DNA from: an uncultured bacterium
GTDB taxonomy: Bacteria; Cyanobacteriota; Vampirovibrionia; Gastranaerophilales; Gastranaerophilaceae
Direction: 5' to 3'
DNA length: 5,790 nucleotides
NCBI GenBank assembly: GCA_902782905.1
Contig: CACZPB010000039.1
Location: forward strand, 1-5,790
Part shown: positions 1 to 5,787 of the stretch, one piece after another
Layout of the letters: each line of letters opens with the position of its first letter
How positions within the stretch are numbered: position 1 is the stretch's first letter
Notes under the pieces: model-generated
Database searches by the model: none
Told to the model about the DNA's origin: nothing
The model's input: the letters and a program-made list of their open reading frames with translations, nothing else
Made by a program: the position numbers and the translations under genes

Positions 1-209
1 CATTCGGTCGCGTGTTTCTCTCTTTCTTTTTGCTTCTGTTTTCTTTCTCTCTTTTCTTCGCAACAAAAGAGAGAAAGAAAATAGAAGGAGACAATTAAAC
101 GTGATAAACAAAATAATCACAGTATAGTTGAACTTACACACCAAAATATATTTTTTGATGCGTAAAACAATTACATAATATTATTTTTTACAAATCAATA
201 ATAACAGAA
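1..209. other. Intergenic region downstream of fliI, no convincing gene
   Basis: This stretch follows the fliI stop codon and runs to the window edge. Its left part (15-87) is an extraordinary pyrimidine/purine foldback, described separately. The rest (88-209) is AT-rich, with only weak structure: a 5-bp inverted repeat GTGAT/ATCAC (101-105 and 116-120) and a short AT palindrome at 143-154. I see no GC-rich hairpin followed by a T-run that would end the fliI transcript, so the operon may continue leftward. A minus-strand ATG sits at the very edge (3-1), which could be the start of a further gene (fliJ would be the usual neighbour). Nothing of its body is visible and it has no clear ribosome binding site. 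Confidence 0.6.
15..87. repeat. Potential intrastrand triplex element: pyrimidine tract, mirror copy and purine complement
   Basis: Three related blocks lie in order on the plus strand. Block 1 (15-30) is TTTCTCTCTTTCTTTT. Block 2 (39-55) is TTTTCTTTCTCTCTTTT, whose first 16 bases are the exact mirror image of block 1. Block 3 (65-81) is AAAAGAGAGAAAGAAAA, the exact reverse complement of block 2. Blocks 2 and 3 form a 17-bp hairpin with a 9-base loop (56-64), extended by a G-T wobble and five more pairs (33-37 with 83-87). Block 1 runs parallel to purines 66-81 and matches them base for base as T.A-T and C+.G-C triads, 16 in a row with no mismatch. Such potential intrastrand triplex elements are known in some bacterial genomes. 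There is no T-run after the hairpin on either strand, so it is not a standard terminator. Any function is unknown. Confidence 0.8.
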
Positions 210-1538
210 CTAATTTCCGCCAGCCAACTGACCCAGCTGAATAAGACTGTTAACAGTTTCTTCATAATCAAATTTGTCTTTAGTAGATTGCAACAAAAAT
301 TTATCTATATCACCCATCATAGCTATTGCTTTATCACAAGCAGGATCAGAGCCTTTGACGTAAGCACCTATATTGATTAAGTCTTCATTTTTTCTGTAAA
401 CCGCCAAAAGATTTCTAAGAGCCCCCGCCGCAGCTCTGTGTTCAGATGTTGTAACATCACCCATAACACGACTAAGAGATTGTAAAACATCAACCGCAGG
501 ATAATGGTTTTTATGTGCCAAATCTCTTGAGAGCATAATATGACCGTCCAAAATACTTCTTGCAGTATCAGAAATAGGTTCATTGAAGTCATCACCTTCA
601 ACAAGAACCGTATAAAGCCCTGTGATTGTTCCAAATTCGTTTGTTCCCGCTCTTTCCATAAGCTTTGGCATTATTGCAAAGACTGATGGAGTATAACCTC
701 TTGTTGCAGGAGGTTCGCCAATTGCAAGTCCGACTTCTCTCTGCGCCATTGCAATACGTGTAACACTATCAAGCATAAAAAGAACATCCATTCCTCTATC
801 GCGAAAATATTCGGCAATCGTAGTTGCAACAAATGCAGCTTTTATTTTTACCAGTGACGGCTGTTCAGAAGTCGCAGCAATTACTATTGAACGCTTCATA
901 CCCTCAGCACCAAGAATTTCTTCAATAAATTCCTTAACCTCACGACCACGCTCACCAATTAAAGCGATTACGTTTAAGTCAGCAGAAGTATTTTTTGCCA
1001 TCATACCGATTGTTGTACTTTTTCCGACACCAGAACCTGCAAAAATACCAAGTCTTTGACCTTTCCCGACTGTTATAAACCCATCAATGGAGCGAATCCC
1101 AAGAGAAAGTGGTTCGGAAATTCTTTTTCTTTTTAAAGGATTTATGGCATCTGCTCTTGTTGAGCGAAATTCATTACACCTGATTTCTCCCAATGTATCA
1201 ATAGGATTACCTAATCCGTCCAAAACCCTTCCTATAAGCTGGTTTCCAACTCCAACTTTCATTGCTCCGCCTGTATTAACAACAAGCGCCCCAGGGTTTA
1301 TTCCGTCAGGTGAAGCTAGAGGCATAAGAAGAATTTTATCACGCTTAAAACCAACAACTTCTGCCATAATTGGTTTATCACCATAGTTGTTATAAATATA
1401 GCACAAATCACCTATTGAAGATTTTGGACCGTCAGATTCTATAGTTAAACCGATTATTTCTGTTATTTTTCCAATTTCTTTAATCGTTTTGGTATTATTT
1501 ATAATATCTAAATACTTATTCTTGTTCCAGCTCATCAT
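210..1538 (-). CDS. fliI: Flagellar export ATPase FliI
   Basis: FliI is the cytoplasmic hexameric ATPase of the flagellar type III export apparatus. It works with FliH at the base of the motor to deliver export substrates. At 442 residues it has the usual family length. An N-terminal beta-barrel-like domain (about 20-95) precedes the RecA-like ATPase core. The core shows the P-loop AGSGVGKST (167-175), the GERGRE motif with the probable catalytic glutamate E196, a Walker B strand DVLFMLDS (251-258), the family block GEPPATRGYTPSVFA (274-288), PKLMERAG (291-298) and ILDGHIMLSRDLA (329-341). The C-terminal helical domain is complete. The gene overlaps the end of fliH by 23 bases, which suggests coupled translation. 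Two ATG codons are adjacent (1538 and 1535). A G-run at 1546-1542 is better spaced for the second, so the protein may start one residue later. FliI rather than a virulence-type YscN homologue is called because of the flagellar neighbours. Confidence 0.97.
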   Translation of the reverse strand: MMSWNKNKYLDIINNTKTIKEIGKITEIIGLTIESDGPKSSIGDLCYIYNNYGDKPIMAEVVGFKRDKILLMPLASPDGINPGALVVNTGGAMKVGVGNQLIGRVLDGLGNPIDTLGEIRCNEFRSTRADAINPLKRKRISEPLSLGIRSIDGFITVGKGQRLGIFAGSGVGKSTTIGMMAKNTSADLNVIALIGERGREVKEFIEEILGAEGMKRSIVIAATSEQPSLVKIKAAFVATTIAEYFRDRGMDVLFMLDSVTRIAMAQREVGLAIGEPPATRGYTPSVFAIMPKLMERAGTNEFGTITGLYTVLVEGDDFNEPISDTARSILDGHIMLSRDLAHKNHYPAVDVLQSLSRVMGDVTTSEHRAAAGALRNLLAVYRKNEDLINIGAYVKGSDPACDKAIAMMGDIDKFLLQSTKDKFDYEETVNSLIQLGQLAGGN

Positions 1539-2274
1539 CCGCCCCCGTAAGCATTTGACGCGCTATTTCCGCAATCTGAACCGAAACTCTCGAATCTACT
1601 CTTAAATCCGGCGTTTCAATAATTACACCGTCTGCCGAAAGAGAGTTATCCTCCAATATCTTTATTGTTTGTATTTTTGGAATTTCTTCCCTAAATGTTT
1701 TTGTTAAATTATTGATATTATCAACAAGCTCCGGACTTATAATAATAGTAATATTTTCTTTGTCTTTAAGCTCTTTTATTGCAGCAAGAGTGATTTTTTC
1801 CAAAACTTTTTCATCAAATTGTTGTTGACAAACTTTTTCTGCAATAACATTTACTAAATCAACAATATCACGTGTTGCAGAGTCAATAATATTTTTTTTC
1901 ATATCAAAAGCAGCATTTGCTAAGGTTTCCATAGATTTTAAACCTTCTTCGGCATCCTGCTGAAATTTTTCAAATCCATCCTGTTCGCCTTTTTGAAATC
2001 CTTCTTGATAAGCTTGTTCTTTTATTGTTTCATACTCTCTTTCTGCTTTTTTTCTGGCTTCTTCAATAATACGCGTAGCTTCATTGTTTGCAGTTTGAGT
2101 AATTATTTCCGATTTATTTTCTGCGGCGGAAACGATTTGCTGAGCCTTAACATCAGTTTCAGCCAGCATTTGTTGAACTTTTGCCTGAGAAACAGTAACT
2201 TTTGATTGTTCTATTGGCAGAACATAACTGTCACCCATTTGGATTTTTTGACTTTTTATTCTGTTACTACTCAA
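1516..2274 (-). CDS. fliH: Flagellar assembly protein FliH (export ATPase regulator)
   Basis: FliH is the elongated dimeric stator/regulator that binds FliI, restrains its ATPase activity and links it to the C ring and export gate. The 252-residue product has a short N-terminal segment, a long charged, Ala/Glu/Lys-rich region likely to be coiled coil or extended helix (about 25-115), and a C-terminal domain (about 125-245). Inside the helix is the glycine ladder typical of FliH, GFQKGEQDG (G92, G96, G100 at GxxxG spacing). The C-terminal domain carries ADGVIIETPDLRVDSRV (214-230), resembling the conserved FliH block before the last helix. No tryptophan occurs anywhere, so the N-terminal Trp anchor described for enterobacterial FliH is absent. 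The start is TTG, overlapping fliG by 8 bases and chosen for its good Shine-Dalgarno. An ATG at 2238 (residue 13) has none. Sequence conservation in this family is low, so the call rests on the motifs plus position between fliG and fliI. Confidence 0.93.
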   Translation of the reverse strand: MSSNRIKSQKIQMGDSYVLPIEQSKVTVSQAKVQQMLAETDVKAQQIVSAAENKSEIITQTANNEATRIIEEARKKAEREYETIKEQAYQEGFQKGEQDGFEKFQQDAEEGLKSMETLANAAFDMKKNIIDSATRDIVDLVNVIAEKVCQQQFDEKVLEKITLAAIKELKDKENITIIISPELVDNINNLTKTFREEIPKIQTIKILEDNSLSADGVIIETPDLRVDSRVSVQIAEIARQMLTGADDELEQE

Positions 2275-3316
2275 TTAATTCATCCTCAACACTTGCACGC
2301 GTAATAGTAATTTCACCGGTAGCTTCAAGAGTTCTTATTGAATTAACAACGGCAGTTTGAGCATCTTGAACTTCTTTTGCTCTGACAGGTCCGAGATATT
2401 CCATATCATCAAGAAGCATTTGCCTTGCTCTCTCTGACATGTTTTTAAATATTTTATCTTTAATTTCTTCTTTTGTACCTTTAAGAGCTGTTGCAAGTTG
2501 TTTAGTATCAATTTCTCTAAGAAGTCTTTGAATAGCTCTATCGTCGAGAATAATAATATCTTCAAATACGAACATCAAGTCTCTTACTTCCTGTGCCATT
2601 TCTTGATTTTCAATATCAAGCCATTCCATAATATTCTTTTCTGTTCCTCTGTCACAGCAGTTTAAGATATTTGCCAGTGCTTCTACACCGCCTGCATTTG
2701 AAAAATCGTTCACAAGAAGTGCTGAGAACTTCCTTTGTACAATATCTTCAATTGTTGATAATATTTCAGGGTTTGTGGGTGTCATATCAGCTATTTTCAT
2801 TGATACTATTGCTTGAACATCTTGAGGTAAAAATGCCAAAACCTGTGCTGCAAGTTCAGGTCTTATATAAGCTAGTATTAATGCTAAAAGCTGCGGGTTC
2901 TCTGATGCAAATGTGTTTGCAAGCTGAGAAGGATCTGCTTCGTTTAGAAAATAAAACGGATTAGTGTTAACCATTGAGTTAACTTTCTCTAACATTTTCT
3001 GAGCCTCTACATCACCATAAGCTTGCGATAATAATTGTTTTGCATATTGCATACCACCTGATGCTACAAAGTTTTTTGCCTGAAATACCGTCTTAAATTC
3101 ATTCAAAACTTCATTTAAGTCTTCATCTGATACTTTACCCAAATTTGCAATATCGAGAGTTATTTGTTCCAACAAATCTTCGTCTTTTATATTTTTTAAA
3201 ATTTCAGATGCAGTTGTAGGACCAAGTGCAATAAGAAGTGCTGCGACCTTTTGGCTTGGTCGCGTAATAACCTTTTTTGCCTCTTCTTTTGCTTTTTTTA
3301 TTTCTTCTATGCCCAT
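2267..3316 (-). CDS. fliG: Flagellar motor switch protein FliG
   Basis: FliG forms the top of the cytoplasmic C ring. Its N-terminal domain binds the FliF tail, the middle domain binds FliM, and the C-terminal domain meets the stator and transmits torque. The product is 349 residues, slightly longer than the roughly 330 of enterobacterial FliG because of a charged N-terminal extension of about 20 residues before the first domain begins (QKVAALLIALG, 22-32). The middle domain carries SENPQLLALILAYIRP (138-153), the counterpart of the FliM-binding EHPQ motif with Asn in place of His. GGVEALANILN (209-219) starts the next helical unit. The torque region is well conserved: FVFEDIIILDDRAIQRLLRE (249-268) keeps the Asp-Asp pair (258-259) and R267. 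YLGPVRAKEVQDAQ (307-320) is the standard C-terminal block. No other start codon precedes the first domain. The ATG has no visible Shine-Dalgarno and follows a tandem repeat. Confidence 0.97.
   Translation of the reverse strand: MGIEEIKKAKEEAKKVITRPSQKVAALLIALGPTTASEILKNIKDEDLLEQITLDIANLGKVSDEDLNEVLNEFKTVFQAKNFVASGGMQYAKQLLSQAYGDVEAQKMLEKVNSMVNTNPFYFLNEADPSQLANTFASENPQLLALILAYIRPELAAQVLAFLPQDVQAIVSMKIADMTPTNPEILSTIEDIVQRKFSALLVNDFSNAGGVEALANILNCCDRGTEKNIMEWLDIENQEMAQEVRDLMFVFEDIIILDDRAIQRLLREIDTKQLATALKGTKEEIKDKIFKNMSERARQMLLDDMEYLGPVRAKEVQDAQTAVVNSIRTLEATGEITITRASVEDELIE
2283..2287 (-). promoter_or_regulatory. Shine-Dalgarno supporting the TTG start of fliH
   Basis: The minus strand reads GAGGA eight bases before the TTG at 2274, inside the last codons of fliG. 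No comparable motif precedes the in-frame ATG at 2238, so this site decides the start and implies coupling to fliG translation. Confidence 0.7.
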
Positions 3317-3323
3317 TTTTAAA

Positions 3324-3359
3324 GTGATTAAGTGAATAAGTGATTAAGTGAACAAGTGG
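3324..3359. repeat. Tandem 8-bp (16-bp) repeat between fliF and fliG
   Basis: The plus strand reads GTGATTAA, GTGAATAA, GTGATTAA, GTGAACAA and a partial GTGG, that is 4.5 copies of GTGAnnAA. It can also be read as two 16-bp units (3324-3339 and 3340-3355) that differ at one base. It ends only 8 bases ahead of the fliG start codon, in the place where a ribosome binding site would be expected. The remainder of the 98-base fliF-fliG spacer is almost pure A/T and holds no clear promoter, terminator or Shine-Dalgarno placed for fliG. Confidence 0.85.
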
Positions 3360-3414
3360 TTTTTAAATTTTTTCTCATTTACTTAATTTTTATTATTTAC
3401 TCTTTTTTCCTTTC

Positions 3415-4992
3415 TTACTCTCTAATAAATGATGTTAATAATTTTGCGGCTTCTTCAGGTGCTGCCATTACTGCATCATTTAGTTCATTAATGTTTTGAT
3501 CTTTCTGTGATCTTATTTCTTTTTTATTTATTTCTATTTTTGGAAGTTCTTCTTGTTCCACTTCTTCAGGTTGATTTTCCTGCACTTCTTCTTGAATTAC
3601 TCGCTCAACTTTTTTTGGAGTTGGCATTTTTGATATAAAGTTTTTAAGAATATACAGTGCAAAACCTCCCAAAATAAGTATTACAATAAGCGGAATTACA
3701 GAAGATGATATGAAGTAGAACATTTGTTCTTGTTGATATTGTTTTGTAAAATCATCTTGACTTTGTTTATCAATAGTTGCGCCTTCAAACTGTAATCCTG
3801 AAACAGAAATTACATCACCTCTTGAATAATCAACACCTGAAGCTGATTGAACAAGATTCTTAACTTCGTCTTTTTCAGCATCTGTTAATACTTTATTAAT
3901 CGCAACAGCTATTGATAATCTCTTTACTGACCCTGGAGCATAAACAACTTGTTTAACCTCTTTTGAAACACTGTAGTTTACTGCTGTTTTTTGCTTTGAG
4001 TAATTTAAGTTTCTATTTGTTCCAATTACAGGCGGCGTTAAATTTGTAGTTGTGGTAGAAGTTGTGGTTTGAGTATTATTCGGATTTTCATAAGTTTCAA
4101 CTTCTGTTTGAGAACTTGTCACTACGCCGACACCTTTTTCATCATTTAGCGGTATATAACTTTCAATAGTTGATTTTGCTGAATTAAAATCTATATCCGC
4201 ATTAACTTGAACAGAAACATTTCCTTTTCCTACTATTTTTTCTAAAACATCCGAAACTTTTTTTGCTGTTTCTTTTTCCAAATTAGATTTAAAACTTTCC
4301 ATATCGGTAGAATTTTTTGATGTTTCATCCGATAATGTATTACCTTTTTGGTCTGTAATAAATACTTGCTCAGGCGTCATTCTGGGAACTGAATAAGCTA
4401 CCAAATTTTTAATAGCTTTTACTTGAGAGCTTTTTATTTTATACCCCGGTTCCAATACCAAAACTACTGACGCACTCGGTTTTGCATCACTATCTTCAAA
4501 TATTGAACGTTCCGGTTCCGCAAGCTGAACCCGTGCATATTTTACACCTTGTATTTTTTCTATAGAACGAGTAAGTTCGCCTTGAAAAATTCTCTGTTTA
4601 GTAAGCTTGTTTTTAAAATCTGTTGAACCGAGCTGCATGTCATCCAAAAGCTCAAATCCGTTTGCTTCATTTTTAATCAAATCGTTTTCTGCGACAAAAA
4701 CTCTCATTTCGTCTCTAACACTTGAAGGTACCAATATTGATTTATGGTCTTCTGAAACTTTATAGCGATAACCGTTTTTCTTCATGCCTTCGACAATACT
4801 TATAGCATCAACTTCATTTAAATCAGAATAAAGTACAACCCAATCAGGTTCCATTGCTTTTGATAAGAAAAATGTTGCCGCAATAATAGTAACAACTATC
4901 AAAACAAGCATACCAAGCTTTTGAGCGCCGTCTAAACCGCTCCATAACTTCTTCATATCATTAGCTAACAATGCAAAATAGTTATTTTCCAT
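3415..4992 (-). CDS. fliF: Flagellar MS-ring protein FliF
   Basis: FliF is the inner-membrane ring protein that seeds flagellar assembly, houses the export gate and carries FliG on its cytoplasmic tail. At 525 residues it is near the family's usual 530-570. A short cytoplasmic N-terminus is followed by the first membrane helix (about 26-44). The periplasmic ring-building YscJ/FliF region spans about 45-220 (EPDWVVLYSDLNEVDA at 48-63, KYARVQLAEPERSIF at 151-165). The FliF C-terminal periplasmic domain (about 235-410) includes GKGNVSVQVNADIDF (255-269) and a Thr-rich loop (308-318). The second membrane helix is about 425-450, followed by an acidic linker (462-487). The tail DAVMAAPEEAAKLLTSFIRE (506-525) matches the FliG-binding end. 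The ATG has GGGGAG three bases upstream (5001-4996), and a promoter-like sequence lies just ahead, so this is probably the first gene of the operon. Confidence 0.97.
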   Translation of the reverse strand: MENNYFALLANDMKKLWSGLDGAQKLGMLVLIVVTIIAATFFLSKAMEPDWVVLYSDLNEVDAISIVEGMKKNGYRYKVSEDHKSILVPSSVRDEMRVFVAENDLIKNEANGFELLDDMQLGSTDFKNKLTKQRIFQGELTRSIEKIQGVKYARVQLAEPERSIFEDSDAKPSASVVLVLEPGYKIKSSQVKAIKNLVAYSVPRMTPEQVFITDQKGNTLSDETSKNSTDMESFKSNLEKETAKKVSDVLEKIVGKGNVSVQVNADIDFNSAKSTIESYIPLNDEKGVGVVTSSQTEVETYENPNNTQTTTSTTTTNLTPPVIGTNRNLNYSKQKTAVNYSVSKEVKQVVYAPGSVKRLSIAVAINKVLTDAEKDEVKNLVQSASGVDYSRGDVISVSGLQFEGATIDKQSQDDFTKQYQQEQMFYFISSSVIPLIVILILGGFALYILKNFISKMPTPKKVERVIQEEVQENQPEEVEQEELPKIEINKKEIRSQKDQNINELNDAVMAAPEEAAKLLTSFIRE

Positions 4993-5021
4993 CTTCTCCC
5001 CACGGATAACTACCCAATATA

Positions 5022-5050
5022 ATCATAACTTAAGATGTCAACTATTTCAA
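5022..5050 (-). promoter_or_regulatory. Putative sigma-70-type promoter of the fliFGHI operon
   Basis: On the minus strand TTGAAA (5050-5045) and TATGAT (5027-5022) are separated by exactly 17 bases. Each matches the consensus hexamer at five of six positions. Predicted transcription would start near 5015, leaving a leader of about 22 bases that contains the fliF ribosome binding site. A TTGACA also occurs at 5041-5036, but its best downstream hexamer is poorly spaced. No sigma-28 (GCCGATAA-like) or sigma-54 (GG...GC) flagellar promoter is visible. AT-rich DNA yields such matches by chance, so this is moderate evidence. Confidence 0.5.
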
Positions 5051-5148
5051 ATATTAAGATATTTTAAGGGATTTTATTATTAACATATTTATATTAATTT
5101 AGAAACAATCTTTTATAGTCAGACAAATTTTAATATATCATACTTTTA

Positions 5149-5331
5149 CTATCTTGATATTGCCCAAATTAGCTTTTTATATTTGGGAATATTTACAGTA
5201 GAAGTGCATCTTTCATCTACTTGCATTATATAGTCTTTGTCTAATGTATATTTTTTTATTGAATATACTTGTGCAAATATCGAAATAATGGCGAGAACAG
5301 CGATTAAAATTGTTTTTAAGAAAAAATTCAT
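5149..5331 (-). CDS. Small hydrophobic/exported peptide, function unknown
   Basis: This 60-residue product is not a family I recognise. It starts with MNFFLK and then an uninterrupted hydrophobic stretch (about 7-23) with one lysine in front. This could be a signal peptide, with possible cleavage after A20 or S24, or a single membrane anchor. The remaining 36-40 residues are polar and net basic, with a single cysteine (C42) and one tryptophan (W56). The start is well supported: AGGA lies six bases before the ATG, and a promoter with a perfect TTGACA lies upstream. The gene is divergent from the XRE regulator and shares an operator-like palindrome with it, so repression by that regulator is likely. 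No terminator is seen between it and fliF, so its transcript could read into the flagellar operon. It could be a secreted signal, a small toxin or an envelope protein. None of these is shown by the sequence. Confidence 0.6.
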   Translation of the reverse strand: MNFFLKTILIAVLAIISIFAQVYSIKKYTLDKDYIMQVDERCTSTVNIPKYKKLIWAISR

Positions 5332-5340
5332 ATTAATTCC

Positions 5341-5359
5341 TACTGGATATATTCCAGTA
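5341..5359. promoter_or_regulatory. Operator-like perfect inverted repeat (O1) in the divergent control region
   Basis: TACTGGA (5341-5347) and TCCAGTA (5353-5359) form a perfect 7-bp inverted repeat around a 5-bp TATAT spacer. The overall length of 19 bp is usual for a dimeric XRE-family site. It overlaps the predicted transcript start and ribosome binding site of the small peptide gene. The same half-site recurs at 5376-5382. The adjacent XRE protein is the obvious candidate binder, by inference. Confidence 0.65.
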
Positions 5360-5363
5360 AAAA

Positions 5364-5382
5364 TATGTTATCATATCCAGTA
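5364..5382. promoter_or_regulatory. Second, degenerate operator-like site (O2)
   Basis: TATGTTA (5364-5370), five bases, then TCCAGTA (5376-5382) repeats the layout of O1. The right half is exact and the left half matches at four of seven positions. Centre-to-centre distance to O1 is 23 bp, about two helical turns, so two dimers could bind the same face of the DNA. The ten bases TCCAGTAAAA are identical in both sites (5353-5362 and 5376-5385). Confidence 0.5.
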
Positions 5383-5392
5383 AAATTGTCAA
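5365..5392 (-). promoter_or_regulatory. Putative promoter of the small peptide gene
   Basis: The minus strand carries a perfect -35 TTGACA (5392-5387), directly abutting the XRE start codon, and a -10-like TAACAT (5370-5365) after 16 bases. The transcript would start near 5358, inside the palindrome at 5341-5359. The second, degenerate operator copy covers the spacer and -10. A protein bound at either site should block this promoter. Confidence 0.55.
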
Positions 5393-5611
5393 ATGAATGA
5401 CGATGAAATTTATAAATTATTAGGAAAACGAATAAAATATTTACGTGAAAAAGCTAATTTAACACAAGAAAAATTGGCTGAAAAATGTGGTATCAGTTTA
5501 GATTATTTGGGTAAAATTGAAGTAAATATAAATAAACCAGGTTTAAAAACTTTAATAAAAATATCAAATGCATTAAATATTCATATAAAAAGTTTATTTG
5601 ATTTCAATTAA
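5393..5611 (+). CDS. Small XRE-family helix-turn-helix transcriptional regulator
   Basis: The 72-residue product is a single Cro/C1-type helix-turn-helix domain with no other domain. It begins with a helix carrying LGKRIKYLREKANLTQEKLA (10-29). The HTH consists of LTQEKLAEKCG (23-33) followed by the recognition helix ISLDYLGKIE (34-43), and then the typical NINKPGLKTLIKISNALNI (45-63). It most likely binds DNA as a dimer and regulates its own gene and the divergent small peptide gene through the palindromes between them. It has no ligand or protease domain. The ATG has no Shine-Dalgarno upstream. A TAAAAT at 5381-5386 would place the transcript start almost at the ATG, so a leaderless message is possible, although no good -35 accompanies it. 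It could also be an antitoxin-like regulator, but the partner does not resemble a known toxin that I recognise. Confidence 0.9.
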   Translation: MNDDEIYKLLGKRIKYLREKANLTQEKLAEKCGISLDYLGKIEVNINKPGLKTLIKISNALNIHIKSLFDFN

Positions 5612-5666
5612 ACATAGCAAGTAAGTAGATAATGTCTACAAACTACACACTTTGTTATAAAAAAAC

Positions 5667-5695
5667 AAAAAAAAACGGATATAATCCGTTTTTTT
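5667..5695. terminator. Bidirectional intrinsic terminator between the XRE gene and tRNA-Leu
   Basis: The CGGAT/ATCCG core (5676-5680 and 5684-5688) closes a 3-base loop and is extended by A-T pairs on both sides (A-run from 5667, T-run to 5695). Each strand therefore reads as a hairpin followed by T residues. It can end the plus-strand XRE transcript and the minus-strand tRNA transcript, which converge here. Confidence 0.8.
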
Positions 5696-5703
5696 ATATA
5701 AAA

Positions 5704-5787
5704 TGCCGATGGTCGGGGTCGAACCGACACGTAGTTGCCTACACCAGATTTTGAGTCTGGCACGTCTACCAATTCCATCACATCGGC
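5704..5787 (-). tRNA. tRNA-Leu (anticodon CAA)
   Basis: The reverse strand folds as a class II tRNA of 84 bases that reads UUG leucine codons. The acceptor stem GCCGATG pairs with CATCGGC, with A as discriminator (complement of 5704). The D loop contains GAATTGGTAGA. The anticodon arm is CCAGA-CTCAAAA-TCTGG, giving CAA at positions 34-36. The long variable arm is TGTAGGCAACTACG, and the T arm is GTCGG-TTCGACC-CCGAC. The long variable arm and loop sequence confirm leucine. The 3' CCA is not encoded, since TTT follows, so it must be added enzymatically. The terminator at 5667-5695 lies directly downstream. Confidence 0.97.

Noticed and set aside
1..3. Minus-strand ATG at the window edge, possibly the start of fliJ or another downstream gene
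   Set aside because: Only the start codon would be inside the window, and no ribosome binding site at normal spacing is seen.
33..87. Hairpin downstream of fliI as a rho-independent terminator
   Set aside because: The stem is A/T-rich, and neither strand has a T-run immediately after it; on the minus strand purines follow.
85..162. AAGGAG on the plus strand followed by a 24-codon frame from ATT (94) or an 8-codon frame from GTG (101)
   Set aside because: ATT is a very rare start and is spaced only three bases from the purine run. The GTG frame is only eight codons, and the purine run belongs to the hairpin arm.
377..634. Open frame of 85 codons on the minus strand inside fliI
   Set aside because: It is an out-of-frame shadow of the well-conserved fliI sequence and shows no recognisable motif.
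1087..1386. Open frame of 99 codons on the plus strand inside fliI
   Set aside because: It is antisense to the conserved N-terminal part and start of the ATPase core of FliI, with no ribosome binding site or family resemblance.
1993..2205. Phe/Ser-rich plus-strand frame opposite fliH
   Set aside because: Its composition is what the complement of a Glu/Lys-rich coiled coil gives.
2335..2565. Minus-strand 76-codon frame inside fliG
   Set aside because: It is a frame-shifted shadow of the conserved FliG C-terminal domain, which is intact in its own frame.
2671..2964. Plus-strand 97-codon frame opposite fliG
   Set aside because: It is a Leu-rich antisense shadow without support.
5079..5098. 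Stem-loop ATTAACAT/ATATTAAT in the peptide-fliF spacer
   Set aside because: It is an all A/T stem with a G-T mismatch and no T-run, as expected by chance in such AT-rich DNA.
5625..5639. Inverted repeat GTAGA-N5-TCTAC after the XRE gene
   Set aside because: Only five base pairs, with no link to a promoter or a second copy; probably chance.
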